Assembly (NCBI RefSeq): GCF_000308815.1
Contig: NZ_BAFX01000065.1
Span: forward strand, 1 to 64,000
DNA length: 64,000 nucleotides
Reading direction: 5' to 3'
Source of the DNA: Nocardia concava NBRC 100430
GTDB taxonomy: Bacteria > Actinomycetota > Actinomycetes > Mycobacteriales > Mycobacteriaceae
Numbering within the stretch: the first letter of the stretch is position 1; every line of letters starts with the position of its first letter. A program made the translations under genes and the position numbers. Below are positions 41,240 through 51,209 of this stretch, piece after piece. The notes beneath the pieces were generated by a model, which saw only the letters and a list, made by a program, of their open reading frames with translations, made no database searches and was not told the DNA's origin.

Positions 41240-42424
41240 ATGACGCACGAGGTAGTGAGCCGGGTCGAGGAACTGTCGGGGCAGTTGGCGGCCACCGCCG
41301 ACGAGACCGAGCGGCTGGGGAAACTCTCCGACGAGAGCGTGAAGATCATTCGCCAGGCCGGGGTGATGCGGCTGCTGCAGCCGACCGATTTCGGCGGGTA
41401 CGCGGCGCATCCGCGGGACTTCGCCGAGGCGGTCATGGCGGTGGCCAAGCATTGCGGATCCACCGGGTGGGTGTGCGGGGTGGGCGGGGTGCATCCGTGG
41501 GAGATGGCGCTCATGGACCGGCGGCTGCAGAACGAGGTGTGGGGCGAGAACCCGGACACCTGGATCGCCTCACCGTATGCGGCGATGGGGGTGGCGACAC
41601 CGGTCGACGGCGGGTTCATCCTGCGCGGGCGGTGGCAGTTCTCGTCGGGCACCGATCACTGCGATTGGATCTTCCTGGGCGCGATGACCGGTGATGCCGA
41701 GGGCAAGCCGCTGATGCCGCCGAAGGTCATGCACGTGGTGCTGCCGCGCAAGGACTACACGATCGTGGACGATTCGTGGGATGTGATCGGGCTGCAGGGC
41801 ACGGGGAGCAAGGACATCATCGTCGACGGGGCGTTCATTCCGTCGTATCGGACCATCGAATTCGATGCGGTGGCAGCGGGTGAGATCGCCGCTGAGCGGG
41901 CGGGACGCACCGACACCGTCTACAAGCTGCCCTTCTGGGCCATGTTCCCGCTGGGGATCACCGCGGCGGTGGTCGGCATTGCCGAGGGTGCGCTGGCGGC
42001 GCACCTGGACTACCAGCGGGACCGGGTCACCGCGATGGGCACCCGGATCAAGGACGACCCTTACGTGTTGTCGGCGATTTCCGAGGCGGCGGCCGATATC
42101 GCGGCCTCGCGCACCCAGTTGCTGGATGGCGTCAGCCGCCTCTACGACCAGGCCGAGGCGGGTAAGGAGATCACCTTCGCCGATCGTTCCCTGGTGCGCC
42201 GCAATCAAGTTCGCTGTGCGTGGCGGGCAGTGTCGGCGGTGGACGAGATCTTCGCTCGGTCGGGCGGCAATGCGGTGCGGCGGGCGAATGTTATGCAGCG
42301 GTTCTGGCGGGACGCGCATGTGGGGTTGCAACACGCGATTCACACGCCCGGATCGCTGTACCACTCAACGGCATTGACCATCATGGGCGTCGAGCCCGAG
42401 GGGCCGCTGCGCGCCATGATCTGA
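41240..42424 (+). CDS. HsaA-like flavin-dependent monooxygenase (acyl-CoA-dehydrogenase fold)
   Basis: A 394-residue oxygenase component of the two-component group D flavin monooxygenases, which use reduced flavin supplied by a separate reductase. Telling segments are KIIRQAGVMRLLQPTDFGGY, AKHCGSTGWVCGV, RWQFSSGTDHCDW and the DIIVDGAFIPSYRT stretch, with HRDAHV-like WRDAHVGLQHAIH at the end. HsaA in cholesterol degradation is the best-known relative. A KstR-type site lies just upstream, yet no hsaB, hsaC or hsaD is next to it; instead an NRPS follows by 144 bp. It could be a steroid enzyme or an NRPS tailoring hydroxylase. Confidence 0.83.
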   Translation: MTHEVVSRVEELSGQLAATADETERLGKLSDESVKIIRQAGVMRLLQPTDFGGYAAHPRDFAEAVMAVAKHCGSTGWVCGVGGVHPWEMALMDRRLQNEVWGENPDTWIASPYAAMGVATPVDGGFILRGRWQFSSGTDHCDWIFLGAMTGDAEGKPLMPPKVMHVVLPRKDYTIVDDSWDVIGLQGTGSKDIIVDGAFIPSYRTIEFDAVAAGEIAAERAGRTDTVYKLPFWAMFPLGITAAVVGIAEGALAAHLDYQRDRVTAMGTRIKDDPYVLSAISEAAADIAASRTQLLDGVSRLYDQAEAGKEITFADRSLVRRNQVRCAWRAVSAVDEIFARSGGNAVRRANVMQRFWRDAHVGLQHAIHTPGSLYHSTALTIMGVEPEGPLRAMI

Positions 42425-42568
42425 AATACCGCTGGGTCGGCCCAGCGCGCCTCGACGGCATCGAAACCACGCCCGGCGGCCCTGCTTCCGGGCCGTTCGG
42501 GTGCCTGATGCCGTAGGTTTGCCACCGAATGTGACCTGGCGGGTGATTCGGGAGGCGGAGGAGGCGCG

Positions 42569-45500
42569 GTGGCGCGGGCCGGCGGCGAGGGCGGTACGGC
42601 GGTCTGCACTGACCTGCCCCTGTCGGCAGCCCAATTGCGGTGGTGGGTGGCCCAGCAGCTGTTCCCGGCCGTGCCGAACACCGTGGCGCTGTACCTGGAG
42701 TTGGCCGGGGCGCTGGAGCGGGAATTGCTGCAGGAGTGCGGGGCGCGGGCGGCTCGGGAGCTGGAGTCGCCGCTGCTGCGGTTCCGGCTGGTCGACGGGT
42801 TGCCGCGACAGTATGCGGATCCGGAGGCGTTCGAGCCCGCGCCATTCGTGGATCTGCGCGACCACGCGGATCCGCTCGGGGCCGCACTGGAATTGATGGA
42901 GGCCGATTACGGCTCGCCGCTGGACCTGCTGACGGATCCGCTGACGGTCGCCACGGTGTACCGGCTCGGGGCGGAACGGCATCTGCTGTATCTGCGCAGC
43001 CATCACATTGTGCTGGACGGGTTGGGTGCCGCGGCCTTGCTGCGGCGGACCACCGAGTTGTACAGCGCCACACTCGATTCGGATGCCGCGCCGAGGAGTG
43101 AGCCGTCATTTCTGACGGTCGCGGAGATCCTCGATGACGAGCGGGAGTACCTCGGCTCGTCCCGGGCTCGCGCCGACCGCGAGTACTGGTCGCAGGAGAT
43201 GAGCGGGATGCGCGAGCCCGTTCGGCTGGCCGGCGCGCCCGCGGTACCGGCGGCGCGGCCGCATCGGGTGGCGGCCGCGGTGCCGGAGCCGATCGCGCAC
43301 CGGCTGCGAGAGTTGCTTCAGGGCTCGGGAATCGCGTTTCCGGAGCTGACCATCGCGGCCTTCGCCTGCTATCTGGCCGGGATGACCGGCTCGGAGGAGA
43401 TCGTGCTGTCGCTGCCGGTGCCCGCCCGGCCGAGCGCGGCGCTGCGGCGTTCGGCGGGGACGGTGTCGAATGTGGTGCCGTTGCGGCTGACCGGGATTCG
43501 CACCGCGACCGGGGCCGAGGTGATCGAACAGGTGCGGGCCAAGGTGGTCGGGGCGCTCCGGCATCAGCGGTATCGGTACGAGGACATGCTGCGCGACAGC
43601 GGGGAAAGCCATACGGTGCGGGGCAGTTTCGGGCCGGTGGTGAACATGCTGCGGTTCGTCGAGCAGCCGCGGGTGGGGCCGTTGAGCGCGGAGGTGCGGC
43701 TGCTGTCGCTGGGGCCGGTGGAGGATCTGCTGGTCAACGGGTACCAGCTCGGGCCGGACGAGCGCACGATCACTGTTGATATGCAGGCGAATCCGGAGGT
43801 GTACAGCCGGGAGACGCTGGCTTGGCATCACGAGCGGTTCCTGGAGTATCTGGGGCGGTTCTTGGACGGACTCGACCGGCGGGTTCCGGAGGTGGAGCTG
43901 CCGGGGACACCGCCTGTCACCGAAGCCCGAGCCGAATTCCGCGTGCTTCCGGATCTACTGCGCACCAACCTCGTTCGGGCAGCGAGTGATCCCGAGGCCA
44001 TCGCACTCCAGGACGGTAGTCGCACCTGGACATACCGGGAGTTGGACGAGCTGTCGTCGCGGTGGGCGCGTGAGCTGATCGAGTCCGGGGCCGGGCCCGG
44101 CGAATTCGTCCTGGTCGCGGTGCCGCGCTCGGCCAAGTCGGTGCTGGCGGTGTGGGCGGTCGCCAAGTCCGGCGCGGCGTTCGTGCCGGTGGATCCGACC
44201 GATCCCGCGCGGCGGTTGCAGACGGTGGCGGCGGATTCCGGTGCGCGGGTGGGGATCACGGTGTCGTCGGTGCATGCCGACTTGCCCGATGGGCCGCGCT
44301 GGCTGGAATTCGACGATCCTCGTCTGGACGCGAAAGTGCGGCAGCGATCCGGTGCCGTTGTGCAGGACACGGATCGGACCCGGCCACTACACGCCGAACA
44401 CCCCGCCTACCTGATCTACACCTCCGGCACGACCGGTACGCCGAAGGGTGTCGTGGTCACCCATCGCGGGCTCGGGTCGCTCACCGACTACATCGTCGAA
44501 CACTATGGGGTGAGTGCGGATTCGCATGTGCTGCACGCGCACGCCCCGTCGTTCGATGCACACCTGCTGGAGTTGTTGGCTGCGTTCGTGGCGGGCGCGC
44601 GACTGGTGGTCGAGCCGACGGGCGTCGTCGCCGGAGCCGACCTGACCAAGCTGCTGAATGCGGCACGGATCAGCCATTTCCTGACGACTCCCGCCGTGCT
44701 GGCGACACTGAATCCGGCCGAGGTCCCGACCTTGCGGGTGGCGGTCGTCGGTGGGGAGGCGTGCCCGGCCGAGCTGGTGCGGCGCTGGGCGACGGCGCTG
44801 CGGCTGTTCAACGGGTACGGCCCTACCGAAACCACCGTGATGGCAACGCAGTCGGACGCGTTGGCCGCTGATCGTCCTGTCACGATCGGCCCGGCGCTGC
44901 CCGGGGTGCGGGCGCTCGTGCTCGATGCCCGGCTGCGGCCGGTACCGCCCGGCGGCCGGGGTGAGCTGTATCTGGGTGGTCCCGGTGTGGCGCAGGGTTA
45001 TCGGCATCGTCCGGCTGCCACCGCCGAGCGGTTCGTCGCGGATCCGTTCGGGTCGGGTGAAAGGCTTTATCGGACCGGCGATCTCGTCGTCGCCGAAGTC
45101 GATGGCAGCTTGGACTTTCTCGGTCGCGCAGACGATCAGCTGGCCGTGCGGGGGCGACGTATCGAGGCCGGGGAGGTCGCGGCGGCGCTGATGACGCTGC
45201 CGGAGATCTCGCAGGCCATTGTCACCGTGGAGGATGCACCGACCGGTGCGCGCTTGATCGGCTACGTCGTTGCCGCACCGGGAGTGCCACTCGATACGAC
45301 CGCCCTCGTTCGCCGCTTGCGCACACTGTTGCCCGCGGCGCTGGTGCCCGCCCAGCTGGTCGAGCTGGAGCGGCTCCCGATTACCGCGCACGGCAAGGTG
45401 GATCGCGCCGCCCTGCCTCCGGCACCCGCGGTGCAGCACCCGTACCGGGCCCCGGAGAGCGAGATGGAACGGTTGGTGGCCGAGCAATTCGCCGCAGCCA

Positions 45501-46486
45501 CCGAGACCGAGCGGGTGGGGCTGGACGACGACTTCTTCGAGCTGGGCGGTAATTCACTACTGGGAGTGGCGGTTTCGGCCGAGTTGTCGGCGGCCACCGG
45601 GCTGCCGGTGACGGTCCGCTGGTTGTACACCGCGCCCACGGTGGCTGAACTGGCGGAGCGCTTGACGAGCCACGACGGCAGCACCGCCAGCGATGACGCC
45701 TTGGGCGCGGTACTCACCCTGCGTCGCAACGGCTCTCGTACTCCCCTTTTCTGTGTGCATTCCGCCGTGCCACTGGCTTGGTGCTATGCGGGCCTGGCGC
45801 AGTACATCCAGGATCGGCCGGTCTACGGATTGCAGGCATTGAGCGCCAGCGGCGAGGTGCAATCCGCCACCAGCATCGACGAACTCGCCGGTGGCTATGT
45901 GCGGGAGATCCGCCGGGTGCAGCCGGAGGGGCCGTATCACCTGCTCGGATGGTCGCTCGGCGGGCAGATCGCGCACGCCATCGCGGTGCGGTTGCGTGCC
46001 GAGGGCGCGGAAGTCGCGACGCTGGCCATGCTCGACAGCATCGTGTTCCCCGATGACATGCCTCCCCCACCGACCCCGCGCATGCGCGATCTGCTGACGC
46101 ACCTGCTCGGCGACGAACCCGAGGACGCCGACGAGCTCCCCGATATCACCGCAGAGCAGGCGGCAGCCGAATTGGCCACGTCCGCAGCCTCTTTCGGTTC
46201 GGGACTGACCGCCGATCAGCTCACCCGGTTGCATCGCGGCTATGTCGACGGCGTGCAGCTCTCCGCGCGCTACCGACCGTCGGTTTTCGATGGCGACCTG
46301 CTCTACTTCTCCGCCACGCGCGGCATGACCGACTCGCTGGATTCCGGACTCTGGCGGCCATACGTCACCGGCCAGCTCATCGAGCACCCGGTGGCCGCCA
46401 CCCACGCACAGCTCACCAATGCCGATGCCGTCGCCGTCATCGGCCCGATTCTCGACGCGCACCTGGACCGCGAGGGCCGCGGATGA
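42569..46486 (+). CDS. Single-module NRPS (C-A-PCP-TE)
   Basis: A 1305-residue nonribosomal peptide synthetase. The condensation domain (about 15-450) has an intact HHIVLDG (145-151). The adenylation domain (about 470-965) has [14 protein letters not shown] near 615, FDAHLLELL at 662, GYGPTETT and the A10 Lys in HGKVDR. The PCP attaches phosphopantetheine at Ser996 in ELGGNSLL, and the thioesterase has nucleophile Ser1129 in [10 protein letters not shown]. The specificity pocket, read by eye against GrsA, is D-A-L-L-V-G-G-V-M-K, probably a small aliphatic residue but not certain. With one module it should join a donor acyl or peptide to one amino acid and release it. GTG start after GGAGG. 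Confidence 0.93.
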   Translation: MARAGGEGGTAVCTDLPLSAAQLRWWVAQQLFPAVPNTVALYLELAGALERELLQECGARAARELESPLLRFRLVDGLPRQYADPEAFEPAPFVDLRDHADPLGAALELMEADYGSPLDLLTDPLTVATVYRLGAERHLLYLRSHHIVLDGLGAAALLRRTTELYSATLDSDAAPRSEPSFLTVAEILDDEREYLGSSRARADREYWSQEMSGMREPVRLAGAPAVPAARPHRVAAAVPEPIAHRLRELLQGSGIAFPELTIAAFACYLAGMTGSEEIVLSLPVPARPSAALRRSAGTVSNVVPLRLTGIRTATGAEVIEQVRAKVVGALRHQRYRYEDMLRDSGESHTVRGSFGPVVNMLRFVEQPRVGPLSAEVRLLSLGPVEDLLVNGYQLGPDERTITVDMQANPEVYSRETLAWHHERFLEYLGRFLDGLDRRVPEVELPGTPPVTEARAEFRVLPDLLRTNLVRAASDPEAIALQDGSRTWTYRELDELSSRWARELIESGAGPGEFVLVAVPRSAKSVLAVWAVAKSGAAFVPVDPTDPARRLQTVAADSGARVGITVSSVHADLPDGPRWLEFDDPRLDAKVRQRSGAVVQDTDRTRPLHAEHPAYLIYTSGTTGTPKGVVVTHRGLGSLTDYIVEHYGVSADSHVLHAHAPSFDAHLLELLAAFVAGARLVVEPTGVVAGADLTKLLNAARISHFLTTPAVLATLNPAEVPTLRVAVVGGEACPAELVRRWATALRLFNGYGPTETTVMATQSDALAADRPVTIGPALPGVRALVLDARLRPVPPGGRGELYLGGPGVAQGYRHRPAATAERFVADPFGSGERLYRTGDLVVAEVDGSLDFLGRADDQLAVRGRRIEAGEVAAALMTLPEISQAIVTVEDAPTGARLIGYVVAAPGVPLDTTALVRRLRTLLPAALVPAQLVELERLPITAHGKVDRAALPPAPAVQHPYRAPESEMERLVAEQFAAATETERVGLDDDFFELGGNSLLGVAVSAELSAATGLPVTVRWLYTAPTVAELAERLTSHDGSTASDDALGAVLTLRRNGSRTPLFCVHSAVPLAWCYAGLAQYIQDRPVYGLQALSASGEVQSATSIDELAGGYVREIRRVQPEGPYHLLGWSLGGQIAHAIAVRLRAEGAEVATLAMLDSIVFPDDMPPPPTPRMRDLLTHLLGDEPEDADELPDITAEQAAAELATSAASFGSGLTADQLTRLHRGYVDGVQLSARYRPSVFDGDLLYFSATRGMTDSLDSGLWRPYVTGQLIEHPVAATHAQLTNADAVAVIGPILDAHLDREGRG

Positions 46487-47181
46487 GGGCTGGATCGCGC
46501 ACGGGCGTGCGATGGTTCAACGTCTATCAGGATCCGGAGCTGTGGGAGCAGCAGGGCGATGCGGCCGGAGTCCTCACGCAATGGGTGGGCGACCATCTCA
46601 TGCGACCGCACCCGGACCTCGGACGGCCGGGACCGGTCTGCCCGTTCGTCCGGCACAGCCTGACGCGCCGGCTGTTCTGGGCCGGGCTCGCGGAGGGCGG
46701 CGATGACCTGCCGGTTGAGCAGATGAACCTCATCGTCGATGACGCGTTCGAGCTGTATCGCCAGCTGCGGCAGCAGAATCCGGCCGAGGCACGAGGATTG
46801 ACGCTGGTCACCGTGTTCCCCGGACTCACCCGCTACGACCTGATCGACGCCGTTCATCGCGACCGCAAGACCGAGGTGGTGTCGCAGGGCATGATGCTCG
46901 GCCAGTTCTACCCCGGCTGCAGCGTCCCCGGCCTCTGGGACCGCGACTTCCATCCCCTGGATTCGCCGCTACCCATGCTGGTCCTGCGCGCCATGATGAG
47001 CACCGACTTCCCCTTCCTCGTCGCCCGCTCCGACTGGCTCTACGCCTACTTCTCCCAGCTCGCCCCCGATCTCCCCCGCAATCTCCGCTGGTCGATAGCT
47101 GAACGGATGCGAGTATCCGAATCGGAGGCGGGCGAGATCACCGCCCTGCGGGCACATTCCGCCGACGAACACGCGCGGTGA
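46483..47181 (+). CDS. Unknown protein coupled to the NRPS (possibly DUF6875)
   Basis: A 232-residue soluble protein whose ATG overlaps the NRPS stop (ATGA), so it is made along with it. Features include [18 protein letters not shown], a hydrophobic [25 protein letters not shown] and [18 protein letters not shown]. The pattern reminds me of a family catalogued as DUF6875, but I cannot confirm this. No catalytic motif is recognised; a conserved CPF and a Cys in YPGCS are candidate functional residues. It is likely a tailoring or partner protein for the NRPS product. Confidence 0.72.
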   Translation: MRAGSRTGVRWFNVYQDPELWEQQGDAAGVLTQWVGDHLMRPHPDLGRPGPVCPFVRHSLTRRLFWAGLAEGGDDLPVEQMNLIVDDAFELYRQLRQQNPAEARGLTLVTVFPGLTRYDLIDAVHRDRKTEVVSQGMMLGQFYPGCSVPGLWDRDFHPLDSPLPMLVLRAMMSTDFPFLVARSDWLYAYFSQLAPDLPRNLRWSIAERMRVSESEAGEITALRAHSADEHAR

Positions 47182-47219
47182 TTCCCGGAAATAGGCTCTA
47201 ACGGCGGGATACTCCAGTC

Positions 47220-48197
47220 ATGCATCGGCTATCACGCGCCCTCCTTACCCTGATCGCCACATTTGCTGCCCTTGTGCCCGTCACCGCCTCCGCCGACCCG
47301 GGCGACGGCTCCGCAATCGTCGGCGTGCGCCCGCTCGGCGGCCGCCAGTACGAGGTGACCGTCTACTCCGCGGCCATGAACCGAACCATCCCGGTATGGG
47401 TTTCACACCCGGACTTCCCGGCCCCGGCCTTCTACCTCCTCAATGCCGTCGACGGCGGCGAGGACGGCGGGCCCTGGACCAACCGCACCGACGTGGCCCA
47501 GTTCTTCGCCGACAAACCGGTCAACGTCATCACCCCGGTCGGCGGCCGGGCCAGCTTCTACACCGACTGGGTGGCCGACGACCCGACCCTGGGCCGAAAC
47601 AAATGGTCCACCTTCCTGATTCACGAGCTCCCGCCCCTCCTGGAATCGCGCTTCCAAATGACCGGCCGGAATGCGGTGGCAGGCGCATCGATGTCGGCAA
47701 CCTCCGCCCTCGACCTGGCCATCGACGCCCCCGGCATGTACCAAGCGGTCGGCTCCTACAGCGGCTGCCCCCGCACCAGCGACGCCGTGGCCCGCAACTA
47801 CGTCCGCTCCGAATTGGGTTTGTTCGGCGCGAATGCGGCCAATATGTGGGGGGCTGACGACAATCCGGCTTGGAACGCCCACGACCCGGTGCTGAACGCG
47901 GAACTCCTCCGCGGCGTGGCCCTCTACATCTCCGCCGGGAATGGGCTGCCCGGAATCCACGAGGGCATCGGCGATGCCTCGATCGCGGGGGACGTGCCCC
48001 GGCTTACGGACCGACTGGCTGTTGGGGGAATCATGGAATCGGTGGTGCGGAATTGCACGGATTCGCTTGTGGGGCGGCTGGCTTCGCTTGGGATTCCGGC
48101 ACAGGTGGCTTACCGCAATGGGACTCATGCTTGGCCTTACTGGCAGGACGATGTCCACGATTCCTGGCCATTGTTTGCGGCGGCATTGGGGGTTTAG
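47220..48197 (+). CDS. Secreted antigen-85-like mycolyltransferase / esterase
   Basis: A 325-residue exported alpha/beta hydrolase. A signal peptide runs to about residue 25, with likely cleavage after VTASA. The nucleophile Ser lies in AGASMSATSAL, and the catalytic His in NGTHAWPYW, both as in antigen 85. The family transfers mycolic acids to trehalose and arabinogalactan in the cell envelope, which marks the host as a mycolic-acid bacterium. In this protein the trehalose-binding site cannot be judged. It follows the NRPS pair by 38 bases on the same strand. Confidence 0.88.
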   Translation: MHRLSRALLTLIATFAALVPVTASADPGDGSAIVGVRPLGGRQYEVTVYSAAMNRTIPVWVSHPDFPAPAFYLLNAVDGGEDGGPWTNRTDVAQFFADKPVNVITPVGGRASFYTDWVADDPTLGRNKWSTFLIHELPPLLESRFQMTGRNAVAGASMSATSALDLAIDAPGMYQAVGSYSGCPRTSDAVARNYVRSELGLFGANAANMWGADDNPAWNAHDPVLNAELLRGVALYISAGNGLPGIHEGIGDASIAGDVPRLTDRLAVGGIMESVVRNCTDSLVGRLASLGIPAQVAYRNGTHAWPYWQDDVHDSWPLFAAALGV

Positions 48198-48264
48198 TTT
48201 GAAAACCCTTATATCACTTGGCAATTCGGTTCGAAAGGATGATCGAGAAGCGTAGAATGGAGGC

Positions 48265-49734
48265 ATGACCAGCGGTGGAGGGAATCTCGGGGGTGGCACG
48301 ATCGCTTCGGCGATCGCGCTGCTGTCGGAGATCACCGACGCTTTGCTCGCTAACTCTTTCGATCCTGCTACCGATGATGAATTCGTTGTTCAGATGCAGG
48401 AATTCGAAACCGTCAAGCGTCGCCTGGCCGCGGTCGATCACCGGTTCGTGAAGGAAGCCGAGAAGCGGTACCTGCCCCAGAAAGCGGGCTGGAAGAACCA
48501 CACCGACAAATACCTCGCACAGGTCCTGCGCCTGGGGCATATCGAGGCCCGCACCCGCGTCAATGCCGCCACCCTGCTCGGTGAACGCCAAGAAGCAGGG
48601 CAGATCCTGGAACCGACCCTGGCGTGGGTCGCCTACGCCCAGCGGCAAGGCCTGGCCTCCCCCGATCACGTGCGACGCATCGTGCAGATCATGGGCCGCA
48701 TCCCGCAGAAGGTCGACGAGGAACTCAAGGGCGACGCCGAAATCCAGCTGGCCCACTTCGCCACCCGCTCCACCCCCGATGATCTGCCCAAGATCGGGGA
48801 CCGGATCCTCGGGTTCCTCGACCCCGACGGCCGCCTCGTCAGCGAAGACGACCGCCAGGCGCGGCGCGGGATCATCCTGGGCAAGCAAGGCGTGGACGGC
48901 ATGAGCACCATCACCGGCCAGCTCACCCCCGCCGCGCGTGCCCTGCTGGATCCGATCTTCGCTGACCTCGCGCAGCCGGGCATGTGCAACCCGGATGATC
49001 CGCAGAGCCCGCAGCGCGCCAAGGGAATCCACCCCGATGCTTTGCAGGCGGCCGCCCGCCGTGACACCCGTTCCACCGCGCAGCGTCAGCATGATGCGTT
49101 GATCGCGTTGCTGCGCCCGGAGATGGGTCCGGCCAACCTTGGCCAGCACCGTGGCCTGCCGGTCTCGACGATCATCACCATGTCGCTCGCCGAGGTCGAG
49201 GCCGCCGCCGGTGTCGCGACCACCGCCTCCGGTGGGACGGTCCCGATGGGAGAGGCGCTGCAGTTGGCGCAGCAGTCGCGTCCGTTCCTCGTCGTGTTCG
49301 ACCACGCCGGTCGCCCTTTGCATTTCGGTCGCGCCAGGGGTCACCGTCTGGCCTCCGCTGATCAGCGGATGGCTTTGATCGCCACCGAGCGTGGCTGCAC
49401 CCGCCCCGGCTGCGACGCCCCCGCCACGCTGTGCACGGTGCATCACGTCACCGATTGGTCCAAAGGCGGGCCCTCCGACATCGAAAACCTCACCCTGGCA
49501 TGCGATTCCTGCCACTCGCTGATCGGGGAAGGCCCCGACCGGTGGAAAACGGTAGTCATGCCACCGGATTCCGAACATGCCGGGCGCATCGGCTGGATCG
49601 CCCCGGTCGCCATCGACCCCACCCAAACACCGCAGGTCAACGACCGTCACCATGCCGGGGAGCTGGCGGCTGCCTTGCTCACAAAGATCAAGAAGCGCAA
49701 GCGCCCGGCGGTCCGGTGCGGGTTACGTCCCTAA
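48265..49734 (+). CDS. DUF222/13E12-family protein with HNH endonuclease domain
   Basis: A 489-residue protein of the 13E12 repeat family that is multicopy in mycobacteria and Nocardia. Residues about 30-330 are the DUF222 region. The last 120 residues carry an HNH nuclease motif: CTRPGCDAPATLCTVHHV with the zinc Cys pair, DWSKGGPSDIENLTLACDSCHSLI with the terminal His. The residues needed for metal binding are intact. Biological role is unsettled; some members mark integrated mobile elements, but no attachment repeats or other mobile genes are seen here. Confidence 0.9.
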   Translation: MTSGGGNLGGGTIASAIALLSEITDALLANSFDPATDDEFVVQMQEFETVKRRLAAVDHRFVKEAEKRYLPQKAGWKNHTDKYLAQVLRLGHIEARTRVNAATLLGERQEAGQILEPTLAWVAYAQRQGLASPDHVRRIVQIMGRIPQKVDEELKGDAEIQLAHFATRSTPDDLPKIGDRILGFLDPDGRLVSEDDRQARRGIILGKQGVDGMSTITGQLTPAARALLDPIFADLAQPGMCNPDDPQSPQRAKGIHPDALQAAARRDTRSTAQRQHDALIALLRPEMGPANLGQHRGLPVSTIITMSLAEVEAAAGVATTASGGTVPMGEALQLAQQSRPFLVVFDHAGRPLHFGRARGHRLASADQRMALIATERGCTRPGCDAPATLCTVHHVTDWSKGGPSDIENLTLACDSCHSLIGEGPDRWKTVVMPPDSEHAGRIGWIAPVAIDPTQTPQVNDRHHAGELAAALLTKIKKRKRPAVRCGLRP

Positions 49735-50307
49735 TTCCCGTGGCAGCCTCACCCAAGGTGGGGCCCCGTGGGCTGCTTCCGAAACCGGCTGCTCGTGTGA
49801 AGCTGGCGTACGCAAAGCACGGGGAAGCGTGGTTGCGCCGCCTGCCCTACCGCACTTGGGCTGACGCCAAGCCCGGAGCCGCCACCCACCGATCCCAGCC
49901 CACGGACTGCACGCATCACCTACTCGAAACAACACAACAAGAACCAAAACCCCAGCACCAACGCTCATTGACAACTCCACAAGGTGCCAAACTCCCCGCC
50001 CAGCCCCTCCCCGCCTGTCTCTTCATCGAGCGGCACATCCTGGAGGGCCTTTGTCCTGTTCCTCCCTAATCCCGCCTCCAAAATGTGCCTCTCGGCGACA
50101 GCAACCGGGCAAATTGGACACGCGACGGGCGTCTTTGAGTGTTCTACCCCGGGCCGCTGCGCGCCCGAGCCTCGAGGAGGCTGGTGCCGCCACCGAGGTG
50201 CCCAACCCAACCCCCTCCCCACCCCTCCTCCTGGCGTCTTTGTCTTTTGTTCTTTGATCTCTTGGCTCTTTGTGTCACACTCCGCCCCCGAGCCTGGTCA
50301 TGCCAGC
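49735..50307. other. C-rich, G-poor intergenic stretch after the HNH gene
   Basis: This 573-bp gap holds no gene I believe. From about 49915 to 50040 the + strand is rich in A and C and very poor in G, and from 50205 to 50280 it turns into C- and T-runs. The first part has the composition of a Rho utilisation site and may end HNH transcription. Inverted GCAGCC/GGCTGC bases at 49743-49778 could form a weak hairpin. Remnants of a decayed gene cannot be excluded in the first 170 bases. Confidence 0.4.
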
Positions 50308-50691
50308 ATGACTATTCTTTTCTGGATCCTGGCCCTCGAGTTCCTCATGGGTGCGGTAACCAAGTTCTGGCCCGGCCCTACGTTCTTCGGCCCGGCGTAC
50401 TCGGAAAAGTTCCCCAGCTGGGGTTGGCCCGGGTGGTTCCGGTTCGTGGTCGGCGCTGTCGAAGGGGTCTGCGCGATACTTCTGGTCCTCCCGTATCACG
50501 AGACACGCTTTCTCGGCGCTGCCGTCCTGATCCTCGTCCTGACGGGAGCCGTGGTAACCCACATCGTCAACCATCACAGCATCAAGGAAAGCGTCTCCGC
50601 CCCGGTGCATCTCGTCATCATGACCATCGTCGCTCTGGCTACCTGGCCAGCTCAGTGGACGGATGTGATCCAGCCTGGCCAGTGGTCGTAA
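50308..50691 (+). CDS. DoxX-like membrane protein
   Basis: A 127-residue protein with four membrane helices that fits the DoxX-like group: ILALEFLMGAVTKFWPGPTFFG, a central WFRFVVGAVEGVCAILLVLP and FLGAAVLILVLTGAVVTHI. Function is not established; some DoxX proteins take part in redox protection. I start it at the ATG at 50308, which precedes helix 1; upstream codons are low-quality. Its end is 6 bases from the convergent GNAT gene. Confidence 0.82.
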   Translation: MTILFWILALEFLMGAVTKFWPGPTFFGPAYSEKFPSWGWPGWFRFVVGAVEGVCAILLVLPYHETRFLGAAVLILVLTGAVVTHIVNHHSIKESVSAPVHLVIMTIVALATWPAQWTDVIQPGQWS

Positions 50692-50697
50692 GCGGAT

Positions 50698-51204
50698 TCA
50701 CGCCTGGGGCCAGGAGATTTCCAGTTCGGTGACGTCGAAGCCCGCTGAGAAGTGGGCGATTCGGGGTTCGCTGGCGCGGCCGCCGTGGCGTTCGTAGAAG
50801 GCGATCGCGGGGGTATTCGCTTGCAGCACTTCCAGGTACACGGGGCGGCCTGGGTACATGCTGGCGGCCCAGTCGAATCCGTGTCGCAACAGTTGGCCGC
50901 CGATGCCGCCTCGTTTGAGGGTCGGGTCGACGTGGAGGTTGTCGATGAGGACTCGACCGTCCGGTTGGAGGGAGAGATAGATGAATCCGACCAGGTTCTG
51001 GTCAGATTCGGCGACGAACAGATCGCCCTCGGCGAGGCCGACGGTCAGGCGGGTGAGCCAGAGGACCTGGTGGTCGTGCTCCAGCGGGCCATTGAGGAAT
51101 GACTCCGGCATGATTTCCGCGTAGGCGGTGCGCCAGCTGGCGGTGTGCAGCGTGGCGACCGCTTTCGCGTCGGAGTCGGTGCCGGGGCGGATCCGGATCT
51201 CCAT
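50698..51204 (-). CDS. GNAT-family N-acetyltransferase
   Basis: A 168-residue acetyltransferase. The acetyl-CoA-binding motif A is IDNLHVDPTLKRGGIGGQLL (residues 87-106), followed by motif B with ANTPAIAFYERHGG. The N-end MEIRIRPGTDSDAKAVATLH is typical. Acceptor unknown. The ATG lies 5 bases after the meaB stop on the same strand, so it is the last gene of the methylmalonyl-CoA mutase operon. It might modify a protein of that pathway, but that is speculation. Confidence 0.87.
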   Translation of the reverse strand: MEIRIRPGTDSDAKAVATLHTASWRTAYAEIMPESFLNGPLEHDHQVLWLTRLTVGLAEGDLFVAESDQNLVGFIYLSLQPDGRVLIDNLHVDPTLKRGGIGGQLLRHGFDWAASMYPGRPVYLEVLQANTPAIAFYERHGGRASEPRIAHFSAGFDVTELEISWPQA

Positions 51205-51209
51205 GGGGC

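Noticed and set aside
42569..46486. Reading the NRPS specificity code as a definite amino acid
   Set aside because: By eye the pocket is D-A-L-L-V-G-G-V-M-K, which I cannot match confidently to one substrate. Only an aliphatic preference is suggested.
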